A stretch of 39,810 nt of DNA from DASUGM01 sp036274055. GTDB lineage: Bacteria; Acidobacteriota; Vicinamibacteria; Vicinamibacterales; SCN-69-37. This document shows positions 31,408 through 39,210 of this stretch, one piece after another (the first letter of the stretch is position 1; each line of letters starts with the position of its first letter). Both the position numbers and the translations under genes were made by a program. The stretch spans positions 1-39,810 of the forward strand of contig DASUGM010000178.1 in assembly GCA_036274055.1 (NCBI GenBank), read 5' to 3'. The notes under the pieces are model-generated. The model made no database searches. It saw nothing but the letters and a program-made list of their open reading frames with translations, and was not told the DNA's origin.

Positions 31408-32982
31408 TCACTGCGGCATCCGCAGCCGCCACCACTCGGCGGCCTGCGCCTCCGTCCACCGCGGAATCGTGAGCGCCTCGAGCCGCTCCTGCAGCACGCG
31501 CGCGCTTGACGGCCGGCCCTCGGGCTCGCGCGCCAGCAGCGCGAGCACGATCGCTTCGAGTTCAGGCGGAATCGGCAGCTCGGTGCGCTGACTCGGCGGC
31601 ACCGGGTCCTCATGCAGACGCTGGACCAGTTGCTGCAGTCCCTCGCCCTCGAAGACCAACGCACCGGTCAGCAGGTAGTAGGCAACGCAGCCGACGGCGT
31701 ACAGATCGGCGCGCCCGTCGACCGGACGGCCGAGCGCAGTTTCCGGCGCCATGTAGGCCGGTGTCCCCGGCGCGACGCCGATGCCGGTGGCCTGCGTCAT
31801 CGTCTCGTCGGGCTCGACCGTGCGCTTGACCAGGCCGAAGTCCAACACCTTCGCGAAGTCGTGGCGCACGCCGAGGCGGCCAAGATGAATGTTGCCCGGT
31901 TTGATATCGCGATGGACGAGCCCGGCCTCGTGGGCTTCTTCCAGCGACTCGGCCACCTGACTGAGAATGTAGACGACGCGCGCCGCCGGCTGCGGACCGT
32001 GATTGCGCACCAGCGTCTGCAAGTCCATACCCTCGAGCAGCTCCATCGCGAAGTAGAACGTGCCGTCGGCGGCGACGCCGAAGTCGTAGAGGTTCACGGT
32101 GTGGGGCGACTGCAGATTCGCCGCCGACGTCGCCTCGCGCCGGAAACGCGTCAGCGCCGACTGGCCGCCGCTCGATCCTTCCGCGCCCATCATCTCCGGA
32201 CGAATCAGCTTGATCGCCGCGGGCCGCGCCAGCATGCGATGCGTGGCCTTGTAGACCTCGCCCATGCCGCCGCGCCCGATTAGATCGCCCAGCTGATAAC
32301 TGCCGAGCTCGCGCGCCTTGGCGACCTCGCGGCCGAGACCGACGACGACGCCCGACACCACCGCGGCGACGCCGACGATCATGTAGTCCTGGTAATGCAT
32401 CACGATCGGGTCGAACGGCGACGTCATCTTCCAGACGCCGCGCCACTCGCCGATGATCATCCCGATCGGATTCATCGACACCGCGAACAACCCCGCCAAC
32501 ACGATCTTCCACGGCGCATTCGGCACGATCGCGGCAAACAGCAGCGTCACCACGCCGATCCACGACACCTGCGGCGTCGCGTCGATTTGCGTCGGCACCG
32601 GAGCCCAGTGCATCAGCAGTCCTAGGGCAATGCCGGTCCAGACCAGGTGAGCGAGGCCGAGATCGAGGATGAAATGCGGATCGCGTTTCGCCCGGCGCGT
32701 GTACCAGTACAGGGAGAGCGAGGCCAGCGCGCTGATCACTGCGATGACGTCGCTCGACTGGAACGATGCCCACGCCCGATCCTGCGGAATCATCGCGACG
32801 TGGTACAGCACCGTCCCGACCGACCACAGCACGGCGCCGAGCAGCGACATGATCCCGAGCCGCCGCGAGGCGTCGCGCAACAAGTCGTCCGGAATTGCGC
32901 GCGGATGACGCCGCGCGCCCGGCACATCAGCAGGCGTCGTCGTCCGTGGCGGCGGTCCAATCAGTCGGGGGGTGTCTGTCAT
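31408..32982 (-). CDS. Ser/Thr protein kinase with six N-terminal membrane helices
   Basis: 524 residues. Six hydrophobic helices (about 43-63, 77-95, 105-125, 140-155, 158-178, 198-217) form an N-terminal membrane sensor module. A Hanks-type kinase follows at about 228-500: glycine loop GRGGMGEVY, Lys258, Glu283, HRDIKPGN with Asp359, DFG at 381-383 and GTPAYMAPE. All catalytic residues are present. Most bacterial kinases of this family have the kinase at the N-terminus and one membrane helix, so the order here is reversed. The ATG at 32982 is set by the end of the low-complexity upstream sequence. It converges on the sigma-kinase operon with only four bases between stops. Confidence 0.92.
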   Translation of the reverse strand: MTDTPRLIGPPPRTTTPADVPGARRHPRAIPDDLLRDASRRLGIMSLLGAVLWSVGTVLYHVAMIPQDRAWASFQSSDVIAVISALASLSLYWYTRRAKRDPHFILDLGLAHLVWTGIALGLLMHWAPVPTQIDATPQVSWIGVVTLLFAAIVPNAPWKIVLAGLFAVSMNPIGMIIGEWRGVWKMTSPFDPIVMHYQDYMIVGVAAVVSGVVVGLGREVAKARELGSYQLGDLIGRGGMGEVYKATHRMLARPAAIKLIRPEMMGAEGSSGGQSALTRFRREATSAANLQSPHTVNLYDFGVAADGTFYFAMELLEGMDLQTLVRNHGPQPAARVVYILSQVAESLEEAHEAGLVHRDIKPGNIHLGRLGVRHDFAKVLDFGLVKRTVEPDETMTQATGIGVAPGTPAYMAPETALGRPVDGRADLYAVGCVAYYLLTGALVFEGEGLQQLVQRLHEDPVPPSQRTELPIPPELEAIVLALLAREPEGRPSSARVLQERLEALTIPRWTEAQAAEWWRLRMPQ

Positions 32983-33053
32983 TCGTCCATGCGTCCATGC
33001 GCCGGTGCGCCTGTGCGCCCTCCGCGCCTCTTCATTCTTCGCGTCTCCGCGTG
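32983..33053. repeat. octad word run upstream of kinase
   Basis: Words of eight bases, such as TTCGTCCA, TGCGTCCA, TGCGCCGG, TGCGCCTG and TTCGCGTC, run without spacing. There is no complementary arm. It lies between divergent genes, directly upstream of the kinase start codon and 40 bases upstream of the sugar dehydrogenase start. Confidence 0.65.
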
Positions 33054-33081
33054 AGCGGGAATTGTCGCATGTCCTCTGCGG

Positions 33082-33087
33082 TAACAT
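33082..33087 (+). promoter_or_regulatory. -10-like TAACAT, leaderless start
   Basis: TAACAT is followed by seven bases and ATG 33095. There is no ribosome site. The match to the -10 consensus is modest; the spacing fits the other leaderless candidates. Confidence 0.35.
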
Positions 33088-33094
33088 CGATCGC

Positions 33095-34315
33095 ATGACC
33101 TTCAACCGATCGTTCGTCGCCGCCTTGGCCGTCGGTCTCTGCGGCGTCGTCGGCGCCGGGGTCGCGGCGCAGAATCAAGGCGTCCAGACTGAGCCGCCGA
33201 ATGCACCGGCACAGAAGCCGGCGTTCGCCGGCCAGACGCGCGCGCCTGAGCGGATCTCGAACGTCGCCGTCGACGTCGTCACAGTCGCGTCCGGCCTCGA
33301 GTTTCCCTGGGGCATCGCGTTTCTTCCCGACGGGCGCATGCTGGTGACCGAACGGACCGGCCGCCTGCGCGTGGTCGCGGACGGCAAGCTGTCGGAGCCG
33401 GTCGCCGGGTTGCCGGCGGTCGATCCGCGCGGCCAGGGCGGCCTGCTCGACGTGGTGCTCGATCCGCAGTTTGCAACCAACGGCTTGATCTACTGGAGCT
33501 ACTCGGAGCTGCAGCCTGACGGCACCAACAACACCGCGGCGGCGCGCGGCAGGTTTGTCGACGGCACGGCGCCGCGCGTCGACAACGTGCAGGTGATTTA
33601 CCACCAGGTCCCGTCGATGAATTCGACGATGCATTACGGCAGCCGGCTGGTGTTCGGGCGCGACGGCACGCTGTTCGTGACCCAGGGCGAACGCTCGATC
33701 ACGCCTGGGCGCATGCAGGCGCAGCAGATGAGCAGCCTGCTCGGCAAGATCGTGCGCATCAACGCCGACGGATCGATTCCGAAGGACAACCCGTTCGCGA
33801 ACACGGCGGGCGTGCGGCCCGAAATCTGGTCGTACGGCCACCGCAACATCCAGTCGGCGGTGCTCCATCCGGCGACCGGCGAGCTGTGGGAAGTCGAGCA
33901 CGGCACCCGCGGCGGCGACGAGCTCAACATCGCGCGCAAGGACCACGACTACGGCTGGCCGACGATCGCCTACGGCATCGAATACCGCGGCGGCCCGATC
34001 ACCGGCGACATCACCGCGAAGGACGGCATGGAACAGCCGGTCTACTACTGGGATCCGGTCATCGCGCCGAGCGGGATGATCGTCTACACCGGCGGCCTGT
34101 TTCCGCAGTGGAAGAACAACGTGTTCATCGGCGGCCTGGGGACGATGAATCTGGTGCGGCTGGAGATGAACGGCGAGAAGGTCGCGGCGGAGGAGCGGCT
34201 GGTGAAAGAGCTCAAGGAGCGCATCCGCGACGTCGAGCAGGGGCCGGATGGGGCGATCTATCTGCTCACGGACAACAAGGCGGGGCGGGTGATCAAGATT
34301 ATTCCGAAGAAGTAA
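33095..34315 (+). CDS. exported PQQ-type aldose sugar dehydrogenase
   Basis: 406 residues with a signal peptide (about 1-25, ending VAAQ). The rest matches the glucose/sorbosone dehydrogenase (GSDH) beta-propeller, YliI/Asd-like: GLEFPWGIAFLPDGRMLVTERTGRL, DPRGQGGLLDVVLDPQF, MHYGSRLVFGRDGTLFVTQGER, PEIWSYGHRNIQSAVLHPATGELWEVEHGTRGGDELN and KDHDYGWPTIAYG. The catalytic-type histidine (QGGLLD region) and Arg/His positions around GHRN are present. It would oxidise aldoses in the periplasm and feed electrons to the respiratory chain, if PQQ is supplied. The start at 33095 is set by the signal peptide; upstream frame sequence is repeat-derived. Confidence 0.9.
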   Translation: MTFNRSFVAALAVGLCGVVGAGVAAQNQGVQTEPPNAPAQKPAFAGQTRAPERISNVAVDVVTVASGLEFPWGIAFLPDGRMLVTERTGRLRVVADGKLSEPVAGLPAVDPRGQGGLLDVVLDPQFATNGLIYWSYSELQPDGTNNTAAARGRFVDGTAPRVDNVQVIYHQVPSMNSTMHYGSRLVFGRDGTLFVTQGERSITPGRMQAQQMSSLLGKIVRINADGSIPKDNPFANTAGVRPEIWSYGHRNIQSAVLHPATGELWEVEHGTRGGDELNIARKDHDYGWPTIAYGIEYRGGPITGDITAKDGMEQPVYYWDPVIAPSGMIVYTGGLFPQWKNNVFIGGLGTMNLVRLEMNGEKVAAEERLVKELKERIRDVEQGPDGAIYLLTDNKAGRVIKIIPKK

Positions 34316-34445
34316 CTTTTTCTAGATACCAGACGTGGAGCGAGTGGAGGAAGTGTAGGCAGTGTAGAAGGTCGTGTTTTTGAAAACCAAAGGGCCTTTC
34401 TACACTACCTACACTTCCTACACTAGCTTCATGTCGAGCATCTAA
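34316..34445. repeat. AGTGTAGRM nonad hairpin, copy a
   Basis: The arms are about 54 bases with a dozen or so mismatches. The inner parts are nine-base words (AGTGGAGGA, AGTGTAGGC, AGTGTAGAA) and the outer ends TTTTCTAGAT and ATCTAAAA. The centre GTTTTTGAAAACCAA is shared with the copy at 39.1 kb. It begins right after the dehydrogenase stop, in a convergent gap. The T- and A-rich ends would suit a bidirectional Rho-independent terminator. Confidence 0.92.
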
Positions 34446-34466
34446 AAACGAAATCTAAAAACGAAA
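34441..34466. repeat. 13-base tandem duplication
   Basis: TCTAAAAACGAAA occurs twice in direct succession. The second copy encodes the last codons and stop of the outer-membrane protein (minus strand, FRF-stop); the first copy repeats that end beyond the stop. Confidence 0.85.
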
Positions 34467-35006
34467 CACCCCGCCAAGCATCAACCGCGAGTTCCCCTCG
34501 ACGATATCCGCGAAGCTGCCGATCAGATCGAATTGCCCGCGCACCGCGAAGCGCCGGTTGATCGCGACATCGACGCCGCCGCCGAACCCGAACGTCGGGC
34601 CGTTGTCCGAGAACCCTTCGAAGCCCTCGCCGGCGTCGCCAATGCTGGTGCCGAAGAGGCCGTGCACGAAGGCATTCGCCTGCTCACCGCGCCAGGTGAC
34701 CCGCGGACCCCACAAATACTCGGTCACCGTCGTCTTCGCGGTCAAACCGGCAAAGCCTGGACCGAGATCGCGCGCCGTGCTCTTCTGCACCGCGGCCTCG
34801 CCGAACACGCCGAACCACCGGCTCAGATTCCATTGGCCGCCGGCTTGTACGCCATGCGACGTCGCGCGCGGAAAGTCGTCGCCGTTGGCGGGAAGCAGCG
34901 AGTAACCGCCGAATACTTCGAACCTGGGAGGAGCCCCGAGTTGTGCGTACGCGGGCGCGGCAAGGGCCAGCAGAGCCGCTACGCAGACAGTCCTGAGAAT
35001 CGACAT
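34455..35006 (-). CDS. outer-membrane beta-barrel protein
   Basis: 183 residues with a signal peptide (MSILRTVCVAALLALAAPAYAQ) followed by alternating strands typical of small OmpA/OmpW-like barrels (RFEVFGGYSLLPAN; GGQWNLSRWFGVFGEAAVQ; TEYLWGPRVTWRG; AFVHGLFGTSIGD; FGFGGGVDVAINRRFAVRGQFDLIG) and a terminal phenylalanine (LGGVFRF), the BAM recognition signature. The function is unknown, perhaps structural. The ATG at 35006 has GAGG seven bases upstream; the TTG at 35009 is less likely. Outer-membrane location is inferred from the C-terminus. Confidence 0.88.
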   Translation of the reverse strand: MSILRTVCVAALLALAAPAYAQLGAPPRFEVFGGYSLLPANGDDFPRATSHGVQAGGQWNLSRWFGVFGEAAVQKSTARDLGPGFAGLTAKTTVTEYLWGPRVTWRGEQANAFVHGLFGTSIGDAGEGFEGFSDNGPTFGFGGGVDVAINRRFAVRGQFDLIGSFADIVEGNSRLMLGGVFRF

Positions 35007-35058
35007 CAAAAGACCTCGCTACTCCGGAAGGCGTCGCTGCATGAGAAACAAGCTCACG

Positions 35059-35210
35059 CCAAGAACAGATTCAACAGGGAGAAGCACGAGAAGAGCGGGA
35101 GGAAAACCCGGAAGAGTTGGGCTTTGAAATGCTCTTCCGCTCTTCCTCTTGATTTTCTCGGTCTTCTCCCTGTGAATCCGCTCTTGCAAGGGCACTTCAC
35201 TCATCTCGCA
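35059..35210. repeat. GAGAAG-class hairpin, copy d, in a divergent gap
   Basis: Arms start GCCAAGAACAGATTCAACAG and GAGAAGCACGAGAAGAGC, and their complements end at CTTCTCCCTGTGAATCC and GCTCTTGC. The centre ACCCGGAAGAGTTG and the flank GCACTTCACTCATCT match copy b. It lies between the divergent outer-membrane and NHL genes, upstream of both, so it is not a terminator for either gene. Confidence 0.88.
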
Positions 35211-35220
35211 AGATCTGTCC

Positions 35221-35226
35221 TAGAAT
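35221..35226 (+). promoter_or_regulatory. -10 TAGAAT of NHL gene
   Basis: TAGAAT lies 28 bases before ATG 35254, followed by the ribosome site AAGGAG at 35242-35247. TTCACT, 20 bases upstream and within the repeat flank, is a weak -35. This gene has a normal leader, in contrast with the leaderless genes. Confidence 0.45.
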
Positions 35227-35253
35227 CCCCTCTCACCCCCGAAGGAGCCCTGC

Positions 35254-36372
35254 ATGCGCGCTCTCTCTCGATGCGTTCTGGCCGTTGCGGTGTCGACCTC
35301 GGCTGTTCTTGCCCAGTCTCAGGTCGCGCCGACCAACTCGGCTCCGAATCCCTATGAGACGATCGAGGGCTGGGCGAAGATGCCCGAGGGCCGGACGTGG
35401 GGCTCGACCAGCGCGGTGGACATCGACAAGGACGGCAAGTCGATCTGGGTCGCCGAGCGCTGCGGCGCCAACAATTGCTGGGACGGCGCCAAGGGCGTTT
35501 TCTCGCCGGTCGACGTCGTCCTCAAGTTCGACGAGAGCGGCAAGCTGGTGCGGAGTTTCGGCGCCGGCATGTTCGTGTTCCCGCACGGCATGCACGTCGA
35601 TCGCGACGGCAACGTCTGGGTCACCGACGGTCAGGACAACTACCCGCGGCGCGCGCGCGGCGCCGCCGCCGATGCGCCGCTGCCGCCGATGCCGGCCAGG
35701 CTCGTCGGCCATCAGGTCTACAAGTTCAGTCCCGAGGGCAAACTGCTGCTGACGCTCGGCAAGGCCGGCGGCAACCGGCCCGGCGAGCCCGCGGACCCGT
35801 CGTCTTTTTATCAACCGAATGACGTGATCACGAACGACAAGGGCGAGATCTACGTCTGCGAAGGCCACAGCGACGCCGCGACCGCGCCGGCGCGGATCAT
35901 CAAGTTCGATCGCAACGGCAAGTTCATCAAGGAAACCGGCAAACGCGGCAACGCGCCCGGCGAGCTGCTGCAGCCGCACGCGTTCGCGTGGGACTCCAAG
36001 GGACGGCTGTTCGTCGCCGACCGATCGAACAACCGCATCCAGATCTACGACCAGGACCTGAACCTGCTCGACACCGGCTGGGAGCAGTACAGCCGGATCA
36101 GCGGGCTGTGGATCGACAAGAACGACACGCTCTACGCCGCCGACTCCGAGTCCGGCTCGGTATCGCCGCCGCACGGCGCGTGGACGCGCGGCATCCGCAT
36201 CGGCAGCGTCAAAGACGGGCGCGACGGCAAGGTCCAGTTCTTCATCCCGGACCCGGCGACCAATCCGCCGAGTACCAGCGCCGCGGAAGGGGTCGCGGTG
36301 GACGCGGCCGGGAATATCTACGGGGCCGAAGTCGGGCCGCGCGCGCTCAAAAAATACGTCCGGCGGAAGTAG
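35254..36372 (+). CDS. exported NHL-repeat beta-propeller protein
   Basis: 372 residues with a signal peptide (about 1-20, ending VLAQ). NHL-type blades recur: DKDGKSIWVAER, FPHGMHVDRDGNVWVTDGQ, QPNDVITNDKGEIYVCEG, QPHAFAWDSKGRLFVADRSNNRIQIYD and GLWIDKNDTLYAADSESG. The overall order resembles peptidyl-alpha-hydroxyglycine amidating lyase (PAL)-like propellers, and histidines are present where PAL binds metal, but activity is not established. It is periplasmic. A good ribosome site AAGGAG fixes the start. The hairpin that follows starts right after the stop codon. Confidence 0.87.
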   Translation: MRALSRCVLAVAVSTSAVLAQSQVAPTNSAPNPYETIEGWAKMPEGRTWGSTSAVDIDKDGKSIWVAERCGANNCWDGAKGVFSPVDVVLKFDESGKLVRSFGAGMFVFPHGMHVDRDGNVWVTDGQDNYPRRARGAAADAPLPPMPARLVGHQVYKFSPEGKLLLTLGKAGGNRPGEPADPSSFYQPNDVITNDKGEIYVCEGHSDAATAPARIIKFDRNGKFIKETGKRGNAPGELLQPHAFAWDSKGRLFVADRSNNRIQIYDQDLNLLDTGWEQYSRISGLWIDKNDTLYAADSESGSVSPPHGAWTRGIRIGSVKDGRDGKVQFFIPDPATNPPSTSAAEGVAVDAAGNIYGAEVGPRALKKYVRRK

Positions 36373-36506
36373 GTTCTTTCGTTCGGAACTTCGGCGGTTC
36401 GGGCGTTCCGTTCTCCCGTTCTATCGTTCGTGAACCTGAGAACAAAGCACCGAAGAACGGAAGAACTGAACGCCCGAACACCCGAACGACCCCGAACCGT
36501 AGAACG
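36373..36506. repeat. GTTC-octad hairpin
   Basis: The left arm consists of GTTCTTTC, GTTCGGAA, GTTCGGGC and GTTCTATC type words; the right arm of GAACGCCC, GAACACCC and GAACGACC. The best pairing is 36397-36422 with 36454-36479 (26 bases, two mismatches). It starts directly after the NHL stop, in a tandem gap. Confidence 0.85.
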
Positions 36507-36552
36507 TTCCCGGGACGCTCCCCCCGAGTTGCCCGGGTGCCGCTAAGGGGCG

Positions 36553-36599
36553 TAGAATCCGCCAGTTCCCCCGTTTTCCCAGTCCTCGCAAGAGGGAGG
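36553..36599 (+). promoter_or_regulatory. -10 TAGAAT and ribosome site of aminotransferase operon
   Basis: TAGAAT at 36553-36558 and the ribosome site AGGGAGG at 36593-36599 precede ATG 36605, giving a leader of about 40 bases. No good -35 is seen upstream. Confidence 0.45.
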
Positions 36600-36604
36600 C
36601 AGTC

Positions 36605-37843
36605 ATGCCGGTATCGCGACGCGGGTTTCTGAGTCTCGTCGGAAGCGGAGCAAGTCGCTCCGAAGTCGGCGCTTTGCTGGCCGCGCGCGGGCATGAGGCC
36701 TACCAGGCCGCGGCGCAGCAGGGCCAGCAGGCCGGACAGGGCCAGGGCGGACGCGCCGGCGGCGGCGGACGCGCCGCACGTCCTCCCCTGCCGGAAGGCG
36801 TCGAAGAGATAAAAATCAGCAGCAACGAGAATCCGCTCGGGCCCGGCAAGACGGTGCTCGACGCGATCATCGGCCAGTTCGACGAGGCCGGGCGCTATCC
36901 CTTCAACAGCAATCCTGGCGAAGGCAAGCTGGTCGAGACCATCGCCGCGCTGCACAAAGCCAAGCCCGAGAACGTCGTCCTCGGCGCCGGCTCGCAGGAG
37001 ATTCTGAAGACCGCGATTCGCGGCTTCACGACGCCGTTCCGGCCGCTGGTCACCGGCGCGCCGACGTTCGAGAACTGCACCGGCCTCGCGCGGCGGATGG
37101 GCCACCCGGTCTTCGAAGTGAAGGTCGACTCGCAGTTCAAGATCAATCTCGAGGACATGCTGGCGGTCGTCCGTGGGGCCGGCCTGGTCTTCCTGAACAA
37201 CCCGAACAACCCGACGGCGACAGTGCACGGACTCAAGACCGTCACCGACTTCGTCGAACGCGTTCGCCGGATTTCTCCGGACACCGTGATCCTGATCGAC
37301 GAGGCGTATCACGAGTACGTCACTGACCCAGACTACGCGACGGCGATGCCGCTCGCGCTGTCGACGCCGAACGTGTTCGTCGCGCGCACGTTCTCGAAGG
37401 CCTACGGGATGGCCGGGATGCGCATCGGCTACGCGGTCGGCCAGGTCGACACGGTCAAGCCGCTGGCGCGGCTGCGGATGCCGTACGGCATCAGCGTGCT
37501 CGGCGTCGCCGCCGGCATCGCCGCGCTGAACGATCCGAAGCACATCGAAGCCGAACGCGCGCGCAACACCGAAGTGCGCAAGTTCACGGTGAAGGCACTC
37601 GAGGATCTCGGCTGCAAGCCGACCGTGTCCAACGGCAACTTCCTCTTCGTCGACATCGGCCGGCCCGCGCGGGTGATGCGCGACGCGTGCGCGAAGTCCT
37701 ACGTGCAGATCGGTCGCGACTTCCCGCCGTTCGAAGGCTCGCACGCGCGAATCTCGCTCGGCACGATGGCAGAAATGCAGAAGGCGGTCGCCGTCTTCCG
37801 CGATGTGCTGCGGCCGGTAATGCCGGCCGGCGGCGGACGCTAA
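36605..37843 (+). CDS. HisC-like PLP aminotransferase with twin-arginine N-terminus
   Basis: 412 residues. Residues 68-405 are a fold-type I aminotransferase like histidinol-phosphate aminotransferase: ISSNENPLGPG, GAGSQEIL, the PLP-binding NNPNNPT near 198-204, DEAYHEY with Asp232 and Tyr235, and the Schiff-base Lys265 in RTFSKAYGMAG. The N-terminus is SRRGFLSLVG, a twin-arginine motif, followed by a Gly/Gln-rich linker (about 38-60). The hydrophobic stretch after the RR is weak and contains charged residues, so export is uncertain. The next gene, nine bases downstream, is a paralogue. Amino donor and acceptor are unknown. Whether it replaces cytoplasmic HisC cannot be told. Confidence 0.88.
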   Translation: MPVSRRGFLSLVGSGASRSEVGALLAARGHEAYQAAAQQGQQAGQGQGGRAGGGGRAARPPLPEGVEEIKISSNENPLGPGKTVLDAIIGQFDEAGRYPFNSNPGEGKLVETIAALHKAKPENVVLGAGSQEILKTAIRGFTTPFRPLVTGAPTFENCTGLARRMGHPVFEVKVDSQFKINLEDMLAVVRGAGLVFLNNPNNPTATVHGLKTVTDFVERVRRISPDTVILIDEAYHEYVTDPDYATAMPLALSTPNVFVARTFSKAYGMAGMRIGYAVGQVDTVKPLARLRMPYGISVLGVAAGIAALNDPKHIEAERARNTEVRKFTVKALEDLGCKPTVSNGNFLFVDIGRPARVMRDACAKSYVQIGRDFPPFEGSHARISLGTMAEMQKAVAVFRDVLRPVMPAGGGR

Positions 37844-37852
37844 GGAGCAGCC

Positions 37853-39037
37853 ATGCTGACACGACGTAAATTCGTTCAGGCCGCCGGCGTCGCCGGCGCC
37901 GCGTGGATTGGCGCTCGCGGACGCGAGAACGCCGTCTGGAATCTGCTCGAGCCAGGTCTCGAAGCCCAGGCCGCAGCGCCGGCCGGACCGATCATCCCGC
38001 TCTCGAGCAATGAAAACCCGCTCGGACCGCCGAAGGCGGTCATCGACGCGATTCAGAAAGCGTTCGGGCCGGCCGGTGCCGCGCCCGGCCGCTACTCGGG
38101 CGGCGCGGGTCCGTTGATCGAGGCGCTCGCCAAGCAGCACGGCGTGCAGCCGGCGAACATCGTCCTCGGCTGCGGCTCGACGCAGATCCTGCGCTCGGCG
38201 ACGCACCTGTTCACCGCGCGCACCAAGGCGATGGTCGGGACCATCCCGACCTACGAAGAATGCGCCGGCTATGCCGACATGATGGGCAATCCGGTCCGCG
38301 CGATTCCGCTCGACAGCGAGTTCAACGTCGATCTCGATCGCATGGCCGACGCCGCGCGCGGCTCGGGTCTCGTGTTCTTCTGCAACCCGAACAACCCGGT
38401 CGCGACCTACGTCGGCGCCTCGGCGACGCGCGACTTCCTCGCCCGCGTCAATCGCATCTCGCCGGAGACGACGATCCTGGTGGACGAGGCGTACTTCGAC
38501 TACGTCACGAATCCAGATCACGCGACGCACATCCCGGCGGCCGTCGAAGACCCGCGCATCCTGGTCGCGCGGACGTTCTCGAAGGCCTATGGCATGGCTG
38601 GCCTGCGCATGGGCTACGCGGTCGGGCACGTCGATACGATCAAGAAGATGGCCGACTTCGATGGCGGCTCTGGCACCAGCTCGCTGAACGTGCTGGCGAT
38701 GGCCGGCGGCCTCGCCGCCGTGCAGATGGACGGCAGCTTCGTCAAAGGCGAGCGCGACCGCAACACCGCCGCGCGCGACTTCACGATGAAGTGGTTCGCC
38801 GACCGCGGCATGAAGCCGACCGCGTCGCAGGCCAACTTCATGTTCATCAACATCGGCCGGCCGGCGAAGGAATTCCGCGAAGCGTGCCTCGCCAAGGGCG
38901 TCCGCGTCGCCCGCGATTTCCCGCCGTTCGAGAAGACGCACTGCCGCATCTCGATCGGGACGATGGACGAGATGCAGAAGGCCACCAAGGTCTTCGGCGA
39001 AGTGCTCGGCAAGGCGTCGGCGACACACGCGGCGTAG
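37853..39037 (+). CDS. HisC-like PLP aminotransferase with Tat signal
   Basis: 394 residues. The N-terminus TRRKFVQAAGVAGAAWIGA is a good twin-arginine signal (RRKF plus Ala/Gly-rich hydrophobic stretch), so the enzyme should be exported folded, with PLP. The body repeats the family motifs: LSSNENPLGPP, GCGSTQILRS, FFCNPNNPVAT, DEAYFDY and RTFSKAYGMAGLR with Lys244, ending FPPFEKTHCRISIGT. It is closely related to the gene nine bases upstream, so a tandem duplication is likely. A periplasmic aminotransferase is unusual. The function is unknown. Confidence 0.9.
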   Translation: MLTRRKFVQAAGVAGAAWIGARGRENAVWNLLEPGLEAQAAAPAGPIIPLSSNENPLGPPKAVIDAIQKAFGPAGAAPGRYSGGAGPLIEALAKQHGVQPANIVLGCGSTQILRSATHLFTARTKAMVGTIPTYEECAGYADMMGNPVRAIPLDSEFNVDLDRMADAARGSGLVFFCNPNNPVATYVGASATRDFLARVNRISPETTILVDEAYFDYVTNPDHATHIPAAVEDPRILVARTFSKAYGMAGLRMGYAVGHVDTIKKMADFDGGSGTSSLNVLAMAGGLAAVQMDGSFVKGERDRNTAARDFTMKWFADRGMKPTASQANFMFINIGRPAKEFREACLAKGVRVARDFPPFEKTHCRISIGTMDEMQKATKVFGEVLGKASATHAA

Positions 39038-39090
39038 AAAAGAGCTTGACGACTGAGCGGCCGGTGATCGAGAGATCGCCGGCCGTTTCT

Positions 39091-39210
39091 TTCTAGATGC
39101 TTGACGTGGAGTTAGTGTAGGAAGTGGAGTCAGTGTAGAAGAGCGTTTTGTTTTTGAAAACCAAGAGATTTTCTACACTGCCTACACTAACTTCACGTCG
39201 AGTATCTAGG
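39091..39210. repeat. AGTGTAGRM nonad hairpin, copy b
   Basis: Arms with TTCTAGATGCTTGACGTGGAG and the complement CTTCACGTCGAGTATCTAGG enclose nine-base words (AGTGTAGGA, AGTGGAGTC, AGTGTAGAA). The left arm has extra words compared with the right. The centre GTTTTTGAAAACCAA is the same as at 34.3 kb. The right end contains the stop codon (39206-39208) of the following minus-strand gene. Confidence 0.9.

Noticed and set aside
36347..39028. 893-residue minus-strand open frame
   Set aside because: Covers both aminotransferase genes; repeated composition arises because the two genes are paralogues.
531..39210. All word hairpins as plain Rho-independent terminators
   Set aside because: Most lack T-runs, arms are far longer than needed, and two lie in divergent gaps upstream of both genes.
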